Source: Pedobacter ureilyticus
GTDB taxonomy: Bacteria > Bacteroidota > Bacteroidia > Sphingobacteriales > Sphingobacteriaceae
NCBI RefSeq assembly: GCF_005925345.1
Contig: NZ_SSHJ01000011.1
Span: 1-64,000 of the forward strand
Length of the DNA: 64,000 bases
Direction of reading: 5' to 3'
The notes under the pieces were generated by a model, which was not told where the DNA came from, ran no database searches, and was given only the letters and a program-made list of their open reading frames with translations. Positions 38,510 to 48,021 of this stretch are shown piece after piece. The position numbers and the translations under genes were made by a program. The stretch's first letter is position 1; every line of letters starts with the position of its first letter.

Positions 38510-40450
38510 TTACTCGTTTATTAGGCCATCCAGCTCTTCAAATACCGAATTTTTACTTTTAAATTCTGTAACCATTTTTTTCATGCCAATTACCACTTGC
38601 CTATCGTCATTTACTTTGGCATATTTCAAGAGCGAATAAATCTGCTCTTCTACTTCAGTAAATAAGTATTCTCTAACTTTTCCTATCATGATTTTTTCAT
38701 GATGCGTAGGCATGGTATTTTCATTATCGTTTAGCAGCTCTTCAAAAAGTTTTTCTCCAGGCCTTAAACCAGAGTATTGTATTTTAATATCCTGATTAGG
38801 GACTAAGCCCGCCAAACGGATCATTTTTCTTGCAAGCTCTACAATTTTTACCGACTTGCCCATATCAAACACAAAAATCTCTCCACCATTACCCATGCAG
38901 CCGGCCTCTAAAACCAACCTACAAGCTTCGGGAATGGTCATAAAATAACGGGTAATTTCTGGATGTGTTACCGTAACAGGACCACCTTTTTCTATCTGCT
39001 GCTTAAAGCGGGGAATAACCGAACCATTAGAGCCCAATACATTTCCAAATCTGGTGGTGATGAACTTGGTTATCGGTTTTACTTCTAAGCTGTTAATATA
39101 GCTTAAGCCGTTACTGTAAATAAAATCTTTTTGGCTAAGCGAATTATTAAGCGACTGCACATAAATTTCAGCAATCCGTTTTGAAGCCCCCATAATGTTG
39201 GTAGGGTTTACTGCTTTATCGGTAGACACCATCACAAACTTTTGAACACCGTATCTCACAGATAAATCTGCAATCATTTTAGTGCCCATTACATTGTTTT
39301 TAATCGCTTCAGAAGGATTATCTTCCATCATAGGCACGTGCTTGTAAGCAGCAGCATGGTACACATAATGAGGCTTGTACATCTCAAAAAGATGGATCAT
39401 CCTTCTTTCATCCTTTACATCGCCAATAAAAGCATGAAAGTTATTGTTTTTATGGTTCTCTTCTAGCTCTAGGTAAATATCGTGCAGGGCAGTTTCCGAT
39501 TGGTCGCTAAGGATAATCAAACCTACCTCAAATTTAATTAGTTGCCTAACAATTTCACTACCTATAGACCCTGCAGCACCCGTAATTAAAATGCGTTTGT
39601 CCTTTAACTGATTTTGAAGCTCCTTTACATCAATCTCAATTGGCTTACGATTAAGCAAGTCTTCGATATTGATATTCTGTATCTGCGACTTGTTAAGTTT
39701 GCCCCCTTGCCAAGCATCTGGTGGTGGAATGTTTAACACAGTTACCTCATGCTCCAAACAAACATCCACAATCTTATTTTTTCTTTCTATTGGAATGGTG
39801 TAGGATGCAAAAATAACTTCATCCACTTCGTGCTCTTTAATGAGCTCTTCTAAACGTTGTGCACTTAAGATCTTAATTCCATCAATGGCTTTACCCACCT
39901 TACGCTCGTCGTCATCAACAAAGGCCATAATGGTTTTATTTACCTTGCCATCATGATCAAACGTTCTTTTAGTAGCCAATCCCGCTTCGCCTGCACCATA
40001 AACTATTACTTTACGTTTATCAAGGTTTAAATTTTTGATATACATAAAGAAATACTTGATCAGTACCCTATAGGTAATCAATAACAGAAAAGAAGTAAGT
40101 AAATTGACGATTAAAACCGTATTCGAAATATAAGGATGGTAGCCGAATGCGGTAATTAAAAAGTTAAGTACCGAAAAAATACCATTGCTAATGATTACTG
40201 CAAATAGAATTCTGAAAGTATCCTGTGCGCTGGTATAACGAATAATGCCCGAATAGGTTTTTACGTTAAAGAAAACTACTACACTAATAGCAGTAATGAT
40301 AAGAATATTTCTACTGAATTCAACGGGATCTATTTCTGTAAGTGCGAGATTTAGTTTAACAGCGTACGCTATAGTTAGAGATATTGCGCAAATACCTAAA
40401 TCGAGCAAGAAGATAATCCACCGAGGGACAATATTTATTTTACCAAACAA
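38510..40450 (-). CDS. CapD/WbpM-like UDP-sugar 4,6-dehydratase
   Basis: A 646-residue inner-membrane enzyme: four TM helices in the first 130 residues, an N-terminal Rossmann fold (VIVYGAGEAGLATKR at about 148-162) and a catalytic extended SDR domain from about 280 (ILITGAAGSIGSEIVRQL, STDKAVNPTNIMGASKR). The family (CapD, WbpM, PglF) inverts or dehydrates UDP-GlcNAc to a 4-keto-6-deoxy sugar. Start is a TTG at 40450, the only good start at the right distance from the first TM; an ATG is absent nearby. Supplies the 4-keto sugar needed for the legionaminic or bacillosamine-type branch in this locus. Confidence 0.92.
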   Translation of the reverse strand: MFGKINIVPRWIIFLLDLGICAISLTIAYAVKLNLALTEIDPVEFSRNILIITAISVVVFFNVKTYSGIIRYTSAQDTFRILFAVIISNGIFSVLNFLITAFGYHPYISNTVLIVNLLTSFLLLITYRVLIKYFFMYIKNLNLDKRKVIVYGAGEAGLATKRTFDHDGKVNKTIMAFVDDDERKVGKAIDGIKILSAQRLEELIKEHEVDEVIFASYTIPIERKNKIVDVCLEHEVTVLNIPPPDAWQGGKLNKSQIQNINIEDLLNRKPIEIDVKELQNQLKDKRILITGAAGSIGSEIVRQLIKFEVGLIILSDQSETALHDIYLELEENHKNNNFHAFIGDVKDERRMIHLFEMYKPHYVYHAAAYKHVPMMEDNPSEAIKNNVMGTKMIADLSVRYGVQKFVMVSTDKAVNPTNIMGASKRIAEIYVQSLNNSLSQKDFIYSNGLSYINSLEVKPITKFITTRFGNVLGSNGSVIPRFKQQIEKGGPVTVTHPEITRYFMTIPEACRLVLEAGCMGNGGEIFVFDMGKSVKIVELARKMIRLAGLVPNQDIKIQYSGLRPGEKLFEELLNDNENTMPTHHEKIMIGKVREYLFTEVEEQIYSLLKYAKVNDDRQVVIGMKKMVTEFKSKNSVFEELDGLINE

Positions 40451-40509
40451 AGCAACTAATTTGAGCTAAGGTACAACAATAATTATATTCCATCAAAAAT
40501 TTTACACTA

Positions 40510-41484
40510 CTAATGATGATAAGACACCAACAACTTTTGCTTCCCTTCTAAGACAAAACGCAGTACAAGGTAGAGGAGCACAAATACTAAAAACACCCCT
40601 ACAACATACAGCATATTAGTGTCAATCAATACAATTAAAGCAATATTTATCAATAACTGCGCCATGATGTAAATGAAAGACACAAAAATATGTGTATACT
40701 TCAATTGGTTGGAGAGGTATTGGTAAAAATGGCTCCGGTGCGCTTCGAAAATATTTTCTTTCCTTATTTTTCTGAATAAAACGGTAAAAGCGGTGTCTGT
40801 ACCATACACCAGAAGCAACAGAATATAGGACAGATTTTGTGTGGTTAATATCAACTGACCGATAAAGAAAACAACAATAAATGCCATACTTACACTGCCG
40901 ACATCGCCTGCAAAGCATTTGGCTTTTTTTCTAAAGTTGAAGAAATTAAAAACGATTAACGATAGTGCTACAACAATTAAAAGTTCGTTAGAGGTAAACG
41001 CTATAACCTGTGTATTAATATAGTATAGCGTAGCGATGGTAAGCAAGCTGTAGCCGCCCGTAATACCGTTAATGCCATCCATGAAATTATAAGCGTTGAT
41101 GGTGGCAATAACGAAAATGAGTGCTATCAGCAGCCAATACCAGCTGAGACTAAACATATCCCATTGAAAAAAAAGCAACAATACCGAAGTAAGGTGCACA
41201 CTTAAACGAACTTTGTTGTTGAGGGTTAGGATATCATCTAAAAAACTAATGGTGGATATCGCCAATAGGCCAATTACAAAATAAAGATTTTGAAATCCGT
41301 TGGCTAACGAATATGCCAGAACAGCCAAAGGAAAAATGATGCCGCCACCACGAATGGTAATGCTGCTATGCGAACTGCGGTGGTTGGGTTTATCGATGAT
41401 GTTGTAACGATCTGCAATTTTGAAATAAATCAGTTCTATTAAAAGTAGGAAGGATAAGATAAGAAGCGAACTTAGTAACGACAT
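40510..41484 (-). CDS. WecA/MraY-like polyprenyl-phosphate sugar-1-P transferase
   Basis: A 324-residue integral membrane enzyme with about ten TM helices that starts a lipid-linked polysaccharide by moving a HexNAc-1-phosphate onto undecaprenyl phosphate. Key acidic and loop motifs of the WecA/MraY family are present: SFLDDILTL (first Asp pair), NAYNFMDGINGITG, CFAGDVGSVSMAF, and the terminal EAHRSHFYQYL motif (HRxH loop) typical of WecA/WbcO. Length is normal. As the only initiating transferase in the window it probably opens the repeat unit made by the genes downstream of it in sequence but upstream in transcription. Confidence 0.93.
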   Translation of the reverse strand: MSLLSSLLILSFLLLIELIYFKIADRYNIIDKPNHRSSHSSITIRGGGIIFPLAVLAYSLANGFQNLYFVIGLLAISTISFLDDILTLNNKVRLSVHLTSVLLLFFQWDMFSLSWYWLLIALIFVIATINAYNFMDGINGITGGYSLLTIATLYYINTQVIAFTSNELLIVVALSLIVFNFFNFRKKAKCFAGDVGSVSMAFIVVFFIGQLILTTQNLSYILLLLVYGTDTAFTVLFRKIRKENIFEAHRSHFYQYLSNQLKYTHIFVSFIYIMAQLLINIALIVLIDTNMLYVVGVFLVFVLLYLVLRFVLEGKQKLLVSYHH

Positions 41485-41656
41485 GATGTAGAGGTAGATA
41501 ATTATTCTCCTTGAAACATTATTGATGGATCTAAACTAATTTAATCAGATATCGTCTTATTAGAATACTTATCTATAGAGTGCATTATATCTATTAACTA
41601 AAAAACAGGTAATTATCTTTAATTAATAGCTGAAAATCATAATTATACATGCATTT

Positions 41657-42859
41657 TTAAGTTAAAAACAACGACTCTAATTGATTAAATAGCTTTTCTT
41701 TTGCGAAATGTTCATTGTAATAATTTATACTGTTTTCCTCCATGATTCTAATTTTTGACGGTTCAAGATTAACTAACTTAGTGGAGGCTTCAGCCAATGC
41801 TCTATAATCTCCCGAGTTAACAGCTATTCCTGTTTTACTCTCATTTATCAATATATTCCCTTCTCCATTTAACATTCCTAGAATTACTTTTCCCGAAGCT
41901 AAATAGGCTTGAACTTTTGCAGGCACTGTTAAAGCAAAAATTGGAATATCCTTTAAAGACACCAACATTGCGTCTGCCTTAGAAAAGAAAATTGGCATCG
42001 TTTCTAATGGAAATGCACCTAAAACATAAATACGATCTAATTTTTTAGTTTCTATTTCTGATCTAATCCAACTTAATGCTCTTCCATCCCCTATAATCAA
42101 CCAATTTATGGGCAGGTTTCTTGTTAACTCGGCAGCTTTTAACACTGATTCAAAATCTTGAGAGTCACCAACATTCCCCGCAAACACAATATTAAATCCC
42201 TTGGGCATTTGAGGGATCTGTGCTGTGGCTTTTTTAGGGTTGGTAAATACATCTTCGGCCCAATTTGGAAAATAAACTATTTTTTTATTTTTGTCGTCAC
42301 ATCGATCTAAAATAGCTTTTCTAAAATATTTTGAGCTAATAAGAATAATGTCAGAGGCATTATAGATTTTTTTAACCAGTTTTTCTATAATACCAATAAT
42401 CACTCCACTCTTAAAATTAGAATTTGCGACTAAACTCTCTGGCCATAAATCCAAAACCCAAAGATATAGCGGTATTTTTTGTCGCCTTTTTATCCATAGA
42501 CCAGGCAGTGCCATTGTAACCGGAGATAATTGTTGAACAAATATAAGGTCATATTTTTCTCTAATCCTAAATAAACATGTAAAATAAGAGAAAAATACGA
42601 ATGAAAGGTAATTCAATATTATTGACAAACCTCGCCCATTTCCTCTAGGAAAAATTGGTGTACGAATTATTTTTGCGCCATATATAATTTCCTCTTTCTT
42701 GTTAAAAAAACTATATCCTTCAAAAAATTTTCCTTTAGGATAGTTAGGCTTACCAGTAAGTACTGTTACTTGATGACCTTTCTTAACAAAATCAAAAACT
42801 ATATCATTTCCTTTAAAAACTTCAGGATAAAAATATTGAGAAACAAAAAGAATATGCAT
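41657..42859 (-). CDS. wbuB: GT4 glycosyltransferase, WbuB-like
   Basis: A 400-residue GT-B glycosyltransferase. The N-terminal domain starts MHILFVSQYFYPEVFKGNDI; the C-terminal Rossmann domain contains FNIVFAGNVGDSQDFESVLKA and the donor-binding E-x7-E-like region of family 4. It closely resembles WbuB, which transfers L-FucNAc. The neighbouring genes on the same strand make UDP-L-FucNAc (fnlA, fnlB, fnlC), the same order as in E. coli O26 (fnlABC-wbuB), so this function is likely. I use the ATG at 42859; a GTG at 42871 would overlap fnlC. Confidence 0.85.
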   Translation of the reverse strand: MHILFVSQYFYPEVFKGNDIVFDFVKKGHQVTVLTGKPNYPKGKFFEGYSFFNKKEEIIYGAKIIRTPIFPRGNGRGLSIILNYLSFVFFSYFTCLFRIREKYDLIFVQQLSPVTMALPGLWIKRRQKIPLYLWVLDLWPESLVANSNFKSGVIIGIIEKLVKKIYNASDIILISSKYFRKAILDRCDDKNKKIVYFPNWAEDVFTNPKKATAQIPQMPKGFNIVFAGNVGDSQDFESVLKAAELTRNLPINWLIIGDGRALSWIRSEIETKKLDRIYVLGAFPLETMPIFFSKADAMLVSLKDIPIFALTVPAKVQAYLASGKVILGMLNGEGNILINESKTGIAVNSGDYRALAEASTKLVNLEPSKIRIMEENSINYYNEHFAKEKLFNQLESLFLT

Positions 42860-42860
42860 T

Positions 42861-44000
42861 TTATCTTTCACTCCAAACCACTCTTTTGATATAATCTACA
42901 TAACTGATAATAATACGCACTACTTTTTCAGAGACGTTTGGCATAGAATAGTCAGCAACTCTTCTAAAATTTCTTTCTTCGCCTCTTTTTTGGTATTGTA
43001 ACTGGACAAGTGCCTGCATAATTCTTTCTTTCTTCATACCAACCATCATGACTGATGTTTCCTCCATGGCTTCTGGACGCTCATGTGCATCTCTTAAATT
43101 TAAAGCTGGGAAGTTTAGAGTTGATGATTCTTCAGATATGGTTCCACTATCAGACAATACTGCAAAGGAATGCATTTGCAACGCATTGTAATCATTAAAT
43201 CCCATTGGCTTTAAGAATTGCACCTCAGGCCTCACCGCAATCTTCTTCGCATCAATCATGTTTTTAGTACGTGGGTGCGTACTAACAATAATTGGATAAC
43301 CATATTTTTCTGCAATTAAATTAAGGCTTTCCATTAAGCCATTAAAGTTTTTCTCGCTGCCAATATTTTCTTCACGATGAGAAGAAACTACAAAATATTT
43401 ATGCTTTTCTAAATTCAACTTTGTCAACACATCGGAACCTTCGATAGACGCCATGTAGTGACGAAGTACCTCGAACATAGGAGAACCTGTTTTAATAATC
43501 CTATCGGCAGGCAATCCTTCTCTCAATAGATATTCTCTAGCAATATCGCTGTAGGTAAGGTTGATATCAGATACATGATCTACTATTTTCCTATTGGTTT
43601 CTTCAGGTACACGTTGATCGAAACAACGATTACCAGCTTCCATATGGAAAATTGGTATATGACGTTTTTTTGCAGGAATAGCACACAAACAGCTATTAGT
43701 ATCTCCCAGAACTAAAAATGCGTCAGGTTTTTCACTTTCTAACAAAGGATCTATCTTTATTAAGATTTGACCAACAGTCTCCATCGCTGTTTTTCCTGCG
43801 GCATTTAAAAAGAAATCTGGCTTACGAATAGCTAAATCGTCAAAAAATATCTCATTTAATTCGTAATCATAATTTTGCCCAGTATGAACAATGACATGTT
43901 CGATCGCTTCTGATTTATCTAGTGCCGCCATTACCCTAGCCAACCTTATAATTTCTGGGCGGGTACCTACAACGGTCATTACTTTTAGTCTCTCTTTCAT
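42861..44000 (-). CDS. fnlC: UDP-N-acetylglucosamine 2-epimerase, FnlC type
   Basis: A 379-residue GT-B-fold epimerase of the WecB/CapG/FnlC group (MKERLKVMTVVGTRPEIIRL, GDTNSCLCAIPAKKRHIPIF, HMEAGNRCFDQRVPEE, SDSGTISEESSTLNFP). In a cluster with FnlA and FnlB it makes UDP-L-FucNAc from UDP-L-PneNAc by epimerising C2. The ATG at 44000 is preferred to the TTG just before it. Gene order fnlA - cupin - fnlB - fnlC - wbuB is conserved in many polysaccharide loci. Confidence 0.92.
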   Translation of the reverse strand: MKERLKVMTVVGTRPEIIRLARVMAALDKSEAIEHVIVHTGQNYDYELNEIFFDDLAIRKPDFFLNAAGKTAMETVGQILIKIDPLLESEKPDAFLVLGDTNSCLCAIPAKKRHIPIFHMEAGNRCFDQRVPEETNRKIVDHVSDINLTYSDIAREYLLREGLPADRIIKTGSPMFEVLRHYMASIEGSDVLTKLNLEKHKYFVVSSHREENIGSEKNFNGLMESLNLIAEKYGYPIIVSTHPRTKNMIDAKKIAVRPEVQFLKPMGFNDYNALQMHSFAVLSDSGTISEESSTLNFPALNLRDAHERPEAMEETSVMMVGMKKERIMQALVQLQYQKRGEERNFRRVADYSMPNVSEKVVRIIISYVDYIKRVVWSER

Positions 44001-44020
44001 CAATAGTAATCTTTTAAATT

Positions 44021-45142
44021 TTAAACATCTTCAAAGTAGGTATCTGCGTCTGAAGGATCATAAAACTCGTTGATCCAAAAATTGGTATATAGCTCTTCCT
44101 CACCAATATTTTTGATATTATGTGTATACCAGATCGGCATATCTACATAGGCAGGGTCATTTCCGTCTAGATAAAAATCTAATACTTCTTCTGTACCAAT
44201 TCTTCTCAACTGTATTAGCGCCTTTCCTTTAATTACAGCGAAACGCTCTATTTTTCTTGTATGATAATGATTTCCACGAGTAATCCCAGGCGCGGTAGTA
44301 GAAAATGAAACCTGTCCGCCTACGTTTAATCTAATTACTTCAACAAACGCACCTCTCGCATCATTATGCTTTATAAATTTAACTGGGTTATGATTTTTTA
44401 TATCTATATAACACCTAAAAGTATTGAACAAATTTAACTCAAATTGAGAGTTAAATTTTGGGATAACTCCCGAAAGGAAATATTCTTCCTTGTAATTTTC
44501 TAATAAGGTCAGTATTTCAGAAACTTTGTATGTAGAAGTGGGAAGAATTTCAAATAGCGCATTAGTTTTCTTATTTCTAATTTCATTGATAATTACCTCA
44601 ACCAACTCTCCCACGTAAATTAGATTTACTTCGCCATCAACTTCAATTTTTGGTTGTTCGTTATGAGTTAACTGATGAGAAAATGTAGCAATAAATGAAT
44701 TATAGTATGGATAGCCAAATGGCCCGAAAACATTAGGAATAACTAAACCAGTAAAAGTTCCATTGGCTTTTGCAGCCCAATCAATTAACAATTCGCGACC
44801 TTCTTTTTTGCTTCTACCATAAAAATTATCTCTTTCTTCTTGTGAAGATGATGAGAACAAAACATGGGCACTACTATTTGTTTTTTCGAGTGCAGCAATC
44901 AATTGCTTAACTAAATTAATATTAGTTTGGTACAGTACTTCTGGATCATTATGCCTATTAATTGCCGCTAAGTGTACAATTACATCACATTTACTTACAA
45001 AACTTTCTAAATTCCCTTGGTTTTTAAAAAAATCGATTTGATAAGAAACACACTCAAACTCATCTGGAAATAAGCCAAGCGTATTGTATAAATGTTGGCC
45101 TACAAAACCTTCCTGACCTGTGATACCTATTTTAATTTTCAT
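44021..45142 (-). CDS. fnlB: CapF/FnlB bifunctional reductase-epimerase
   Basis: A 373-residue enzyme with an N-terminal SDR Rossmann domain (IGITGQEGFVGQHLY; catalytic Tyr/Lys in NFYGRSKKEG) and a C-terminal cupin from about 255 (DARGAFVEVIRLNVGGQ, PGITRGNHYHTRKIERFAVI with its metal His). This is the CapF plan: the cupin epimerises C3 and the SDR domain reduces the 4-keto group in UDP-L-FucNAc synthesis. Overlaps the cupin gene upstream by 11 nt. Confidence 0.95.
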   Translation of the reverse strand: MKIKIGITGQEGFVGQHLYNTLGLFPDEFECVSYQIDFFKNQGNLESFVSKCDVIVHLAAINRHNDPEVLYQTNINLVKQLIAALEKTNSSAHVLFSSSSQEERDNFYGRSKKEGRELLIDWAAKANGTFTGLVIPNVFGPFGYPYYNSFIATFSHQLTHNEQPKIEVDGEVNLIYVGELVEVIINEIRNKKTNALFEILPTSTYKVSEILTLLENYKEEYFLSGVIPKFNSQFELNLFNTFRCYIDIKNHNPVKFIKHNDARGAFVEVIRLNVGGQVSFSTTAPGITRGNHYHTRKIERFAVIKGKALIQLRRIGTEEVLDFYLDGNDPAYVDMPIWYTHNIKNIGEEELYTNFWINEFYDPSDADTYFEDV

Positions 45143-45569
45143 GTTTAGTTTTAAAATAATCTACTGGAAACAAATAATCATCGTCTTTAGCATGCTCAAT
45201 TGGATAATTAGCAAACACCATAAATTCAGAATTTTCTTCTAATGCTTGAACAGCTGTTGCGTAACCTGATGGGATACGCAATACAGCATGATCTGCCTCC
45301 TTTAATACTATCTTTTTGATTGGCAACCATGGATGTGGAGTGATCCAATCATCAATTTTTATCAATTTCACTAGAAAAGCTCCAAAACTTACATGAAACC
45401 ATCGCTGTTCAATTTTGTGCCCACTCCCTCCTCTAATTGTATCTATATCGGGGTGCTTTATGCGATAAAATCTCTTTACAGCTTGCATATCAAAATCATT
45501 AATAAAGACAATGTTCCCCCCATTATCAGTATGGCTGCCACCAATAATTAATTTTAATTCGGTGTCCAT
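45132..45569 (-). CDS. small cupin, WxcM/FdtA-like sugar isomerase
   Basis: A 145-residue cupin-like protein (LIIGGSHTDNGGNIVFINDF, HKIEQRWFHVSFGAFLVKL, HAVLRIPSGYATAVQALEEN) of the 3,5-epimerase / WbuC / FdtA type often found inserted in fnl operons. The typical active-site His-Lys pair could not be placed with certainty. Overlaps its upstream neighbour by one base (TAATG) and the next by 11 nt, so it is part of the same translation-coupled set. A role in steering the ketosugar isomer is likely, but unproven. Confidence 0.75.
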   Translation of the reverse strand: MDTELKLIIGGSHTDNGGNIVFINDFDMQAVKRFYRIKHPDIDTIRGGSGHKIEQRWFHVSFGAFLVKLIKIDDWITPHPWLPIKKIVLKEADHAVLRIPSGYATAVQALEENSEFMVFANYPIEHAKDDDYLFPVDYFKTKHEN

Positions 45570-46603
45570 TATCCAGCGTATTGAATCGCTGTTAAATCAC
45601 CAAAAACCTCTCGTTTTATTAATGGTAATTCAGAAAGCAGCTTCTTCATTCCTTCTACTCCTTGCTGCTCAGTATTATGAGAATGATAGTCTTCAACAAC
45701 TGAGATCTCTTCTTCGCCTTCTGAAAAATATTGCGCATAATTCAGATCTCTATTATCTGCGGGTATACGATAGAACTCACCCATATCCTCTGCTTTAGTC
45801 ATTTCCTCGCGAGTACACAGGGTTTCGTAGAGCTTTTCTCCATGCCGGGTACCAATAATTTTGATTTCGTTATCTGCATTACACAGTTCCTTTAATGCTT
45901 GAGCTAAATCTCTGATGGTACCAGCTGGGGCTTTATTTACAAATAAGTCACCTGGATTAGCATGCTCAAAAGCAAATAGGACCAAATCCACCGCATCCTC
46001 CAATGACATTAAAAAGCGTGTCATATTAGGATCTGTTATCGTTAACGGCTGCCCATTTTGAATCTGCTTTAAAAACAACGGAATCACAGAACCTCTGGAG
46101 GCCATTACATTCCCATATCTGGTCAAACAAACAGTAGTTTCGGTGGAGTCTCTAGATGCTGCAATCGCAATTTTTTCCATTAACGCTTTAGAAATACCCA
46201 TCGCATTGATAGGATAAGCGGCTTTGTCTGTGCTTAAACAAATTACTTTTTTAACCTTATTAGTTATCGCGGCAGAGATTACATTTTGTGTGCCAAAAAC
46301 GTTAGTTTTTGTGGCTTCTATTGGAAAAAACTCGCAAGACGGTACTTGTTTTAATGCAGCAGCATGAAAAACGTAATCCACGCCACGCATCGCACGCTCT
46401 ACGCTACCCAAATCTCTAACATCGCCAATGTAAAACTTCAACTTATCGTTTTTCATCGAATTTCGCATGTCATCCTGCTTCTTCTCATCACGAGAAAAAA
46501 TACGAATCTCACTGAAATGATCTGTTTGCAGAAAGCGGTGTAACACAGCTGATCCAAAAGAACCAGTTCCGCCCGTTATTAGTAGGGTTTTATTATTTAA
46601 CAT
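45569..46603 (-). CDS. fnlA: UDP-GlcNAc 4,6-dehydratase/5-epimerase, FnlA
   Basis: A 344-residue soluble SDR of the CapE/WbjB/FnlA group: LITGGTGSFGSAVLHRFL, the NAD diphosphate loop, CLSTDKAAYPINAMGISKAL (the Asp/Lys/Met-type site of inverting dehydratases) and RYGNVMASRGSVIPLF. It begins UDP-L-FucNAc synthesis from UDP-GlcNAc. Normal length; its stop overlaps the ATG of the cupin gene. No membrane part, unlike the CapD-like enzyme at 38510. Confidence 0.95.
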   Translation of the reverse strand: MLNNKTLLITGGTGSFGSAVLHRFLQTDHFSEIRIFSRDEKKQDDMRNSMKNDKLKFYIGDVRDLGSVERAMRGVDYVFHAAALKQVPSCEFFPIEATKTNVFGTQNVISAAITNKVKKVICLSTDKAAYPINAMGISKALMEKIAIAASRDSTETTVCLTRYGNVMASRGSVIPLFLKQIQNGQPLTITDPNMTRFLMSLEDAVDLVLFAFEHANPGDLFVNKAPAGTIRDLAQALKELCNADNEIKIIGTRHGEKLYETLCTREEMTKAEDMGEFYRIPADNRDLNYAQYFSEGEEEISVVEDYHSHNTEQQGVEGMKKLLSELPLIKREVFGDLTAIQYAG

Positions 46604-46608
46604 CTAGA

Positions 46609-47403
46609 TTAACCTATAATATTCGAATGATACTTGTAGTTTTGTTTAATTAATTCATCCTTCTCTCTTCGGGTAGGATAGTTAATTAGAACCGCCTTAT
46701 AAACACCTTTAAAAACAAACAAGCTTCCAGCGGCTACACCTATTACTCCGTGTTTGTTAATTACTCCACCAATATCATCTAAATTACCCGCCCCACCTAG
46801 AACAGTTAATGGAATTGATATTTGTTCTCTAATCTTATCAATCAATGGCATATCAAATCCTTTCATTGCACCGTCTTGGTCTATAGAGTTGATTATAATC
46901 TCGCCAACTCCCATTTGCTGCAATTTAACAACAAACGTAAAAGGATTTATTCCTGTAGATTTTTTTCCATTATGAATATATACTTCATATCCTCCCAAAA
47001 ATTTCCTTTTAACATCTAAAACAGCTATCACGCTTTGCGTGCCAACACGTTCAGCGATTTCAGGAATCAATCCTGGGTGTTGTACGATGGAAGAACTAAG
47101 CGCAATCTTTTCAATGCCCAATCCAAAAATACGTTGTGCTTGTTCAACAGTTTTCACCCCTCCCCCATAACATAATGGCATCCGGCTTTGATTCGCCAAT
47201 CTTTCTATAAGATGGTAATCAGGCTCTACATTATTTACGGACGCATCAATATCGAAAAGGGCTAACTCATCTACTTCCTTTTCATTAAATATTTTAACTG
47301 CATTGATCGGATCACCTACGTATTTCGGGTTTTTAAAGTGAACGGTTTTAACTAAACCTTTATCGTGAATCAGCAAACTAGGAATTATTCTGGGTCTTAG
47401 CAT
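46609..47403 (-). CDS. HisF-like cyclase subunit of the acetamidino module
   Basis: A 264-residue TIM barrel related to imidazole-glycerol-phosphate synthase HisF (LRPRIIPSLLIHDKGLVKTV, PLCYGGGVKTVEQAQ, NSIDQDGAMKGFD, LTVLGGAGN). The first strand of true HisF ends in PCLDV, with the catalytic Asp; here it is PSLLIH, so this Asp is missing. Together with HisH and the amidotransferase next to it this indicates the LPS-type HisF that channels ammonia for amidine formation, not histidine synthesis. Four nt separate it from hisH. Confidence 0.9.
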   Translation of the reverse strand: MLRPRIIPSLLIHDKGLVKTVHFKNPKYVGDPINAVKIFNEKEVDELALFDIDASVNNVEPDYHLIERLANQSRMPLCYGGGVKTVEQAQRIFGLGIEKIALSSSIVQHPGLIPEIAERVGTQSVIAVLDVKRKFLGGYEVYIHNGKKSTGINPFTFVVKLQQMGVGEIIINSIDQDGAMKGFDMPLIDKIREQISIPLTVLGGAGNLDDIGGVINKHGVIGVAAGSLFVFKGVYKAVLINYPTRREKDELIKQNYKYHSNIIG

Positions 47404-47406
47404 AAT

Positions 47407-48021
47407 TTAGAGCTTGGCAAAATTGTGTAATAATTGTTCTCCATAATGATGGCTTTTCTCTGGATGAAATTGAACCCCATAAATATTGGCGTGTTTTACG
47501 GCGCAAGTAAATTCAATTCCATAGCTGGCGGTTGCAATAATATCTTCTTCATTGTTACATTGGAAATAATAAGAATGTAGGAAATAAAACAAAGAGTGAT
47601 CTAGCCCATTAAACAAACTACTTCTTTCGGCGATTGGATGTACATCATTCCAACCCATGTGTGGCAATTTCGTTTTTTGCGTTATAATTTTTTCGTCGAA
47701 TTTCTTTACCGTCGCATCAATCCAAGATAAACCCGGAAGATTCCCTTCGTCGCTGGAGTTAGCTAGCATTTGCATGCCAACACATATTCCAATTATTGGC
47801 ATCTTTTTCTCCAAAACGAATTCGTCCAAAGTTTCTTTCATTCCAGACGCATGCAGTTTTTCCATTGCATGGTCAAACGCACCAACACCTGGCAATATAA
47901 TTTTAGATGCACCTTGGAGTTCGCTAACATTCTTTGCAGTTTTTACAGCAACGTCAACACGCTTAAAAACATTTGCAAATGCATTAATATTACCTAATCC
48001 ATAATCAACTAGTACTATCAT
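47407..48021 (-). CDS. HisH-like glutamine amidotransferase
   Basis: A 204-residue class I glutaminase. The nucleophile Cys is in GICVGMQML, the His and Glu of the triad in [20 protein letters not shown] and [12 protein letters not shown] also mark HisH. It supplies ammonia to the HisF-like partner and the WbpG-like enzyme. Overlaps the upstream gene by 4 nt (ATGA). As in Pseudomonas O-antigen loci (wbpG-hisH-hisF) the trio makes an acetamidino group on a sugar. Confidence 0.93.
   Translation of the reverse strand: MIVLVDYGLGNINAFANVFKRVDVAVKTAKNVSELQGASKIILPGVGAFDHAMEKLHASGMKETLDEFVLEKKMPIIGICVGMQMLANSSDEGNLPGLSWIDATVKKFDEKIITQKTKLPHMGWNDVHPIAERSSLFNGLDHSLFYFLHSYYFQCNNEEDIIATASYGIEFTCAVKHANIYGVQFHPEKSHHYGEQLLHNFAKL

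Noticed and set aside
46609..48021. Histidine biosynthesis hisF-hisH
   Set aside because: No other his genes adjacent, HisF lacks its catalytic Asp and a PP-loop sugar amidotransferase gene is coupled to it.
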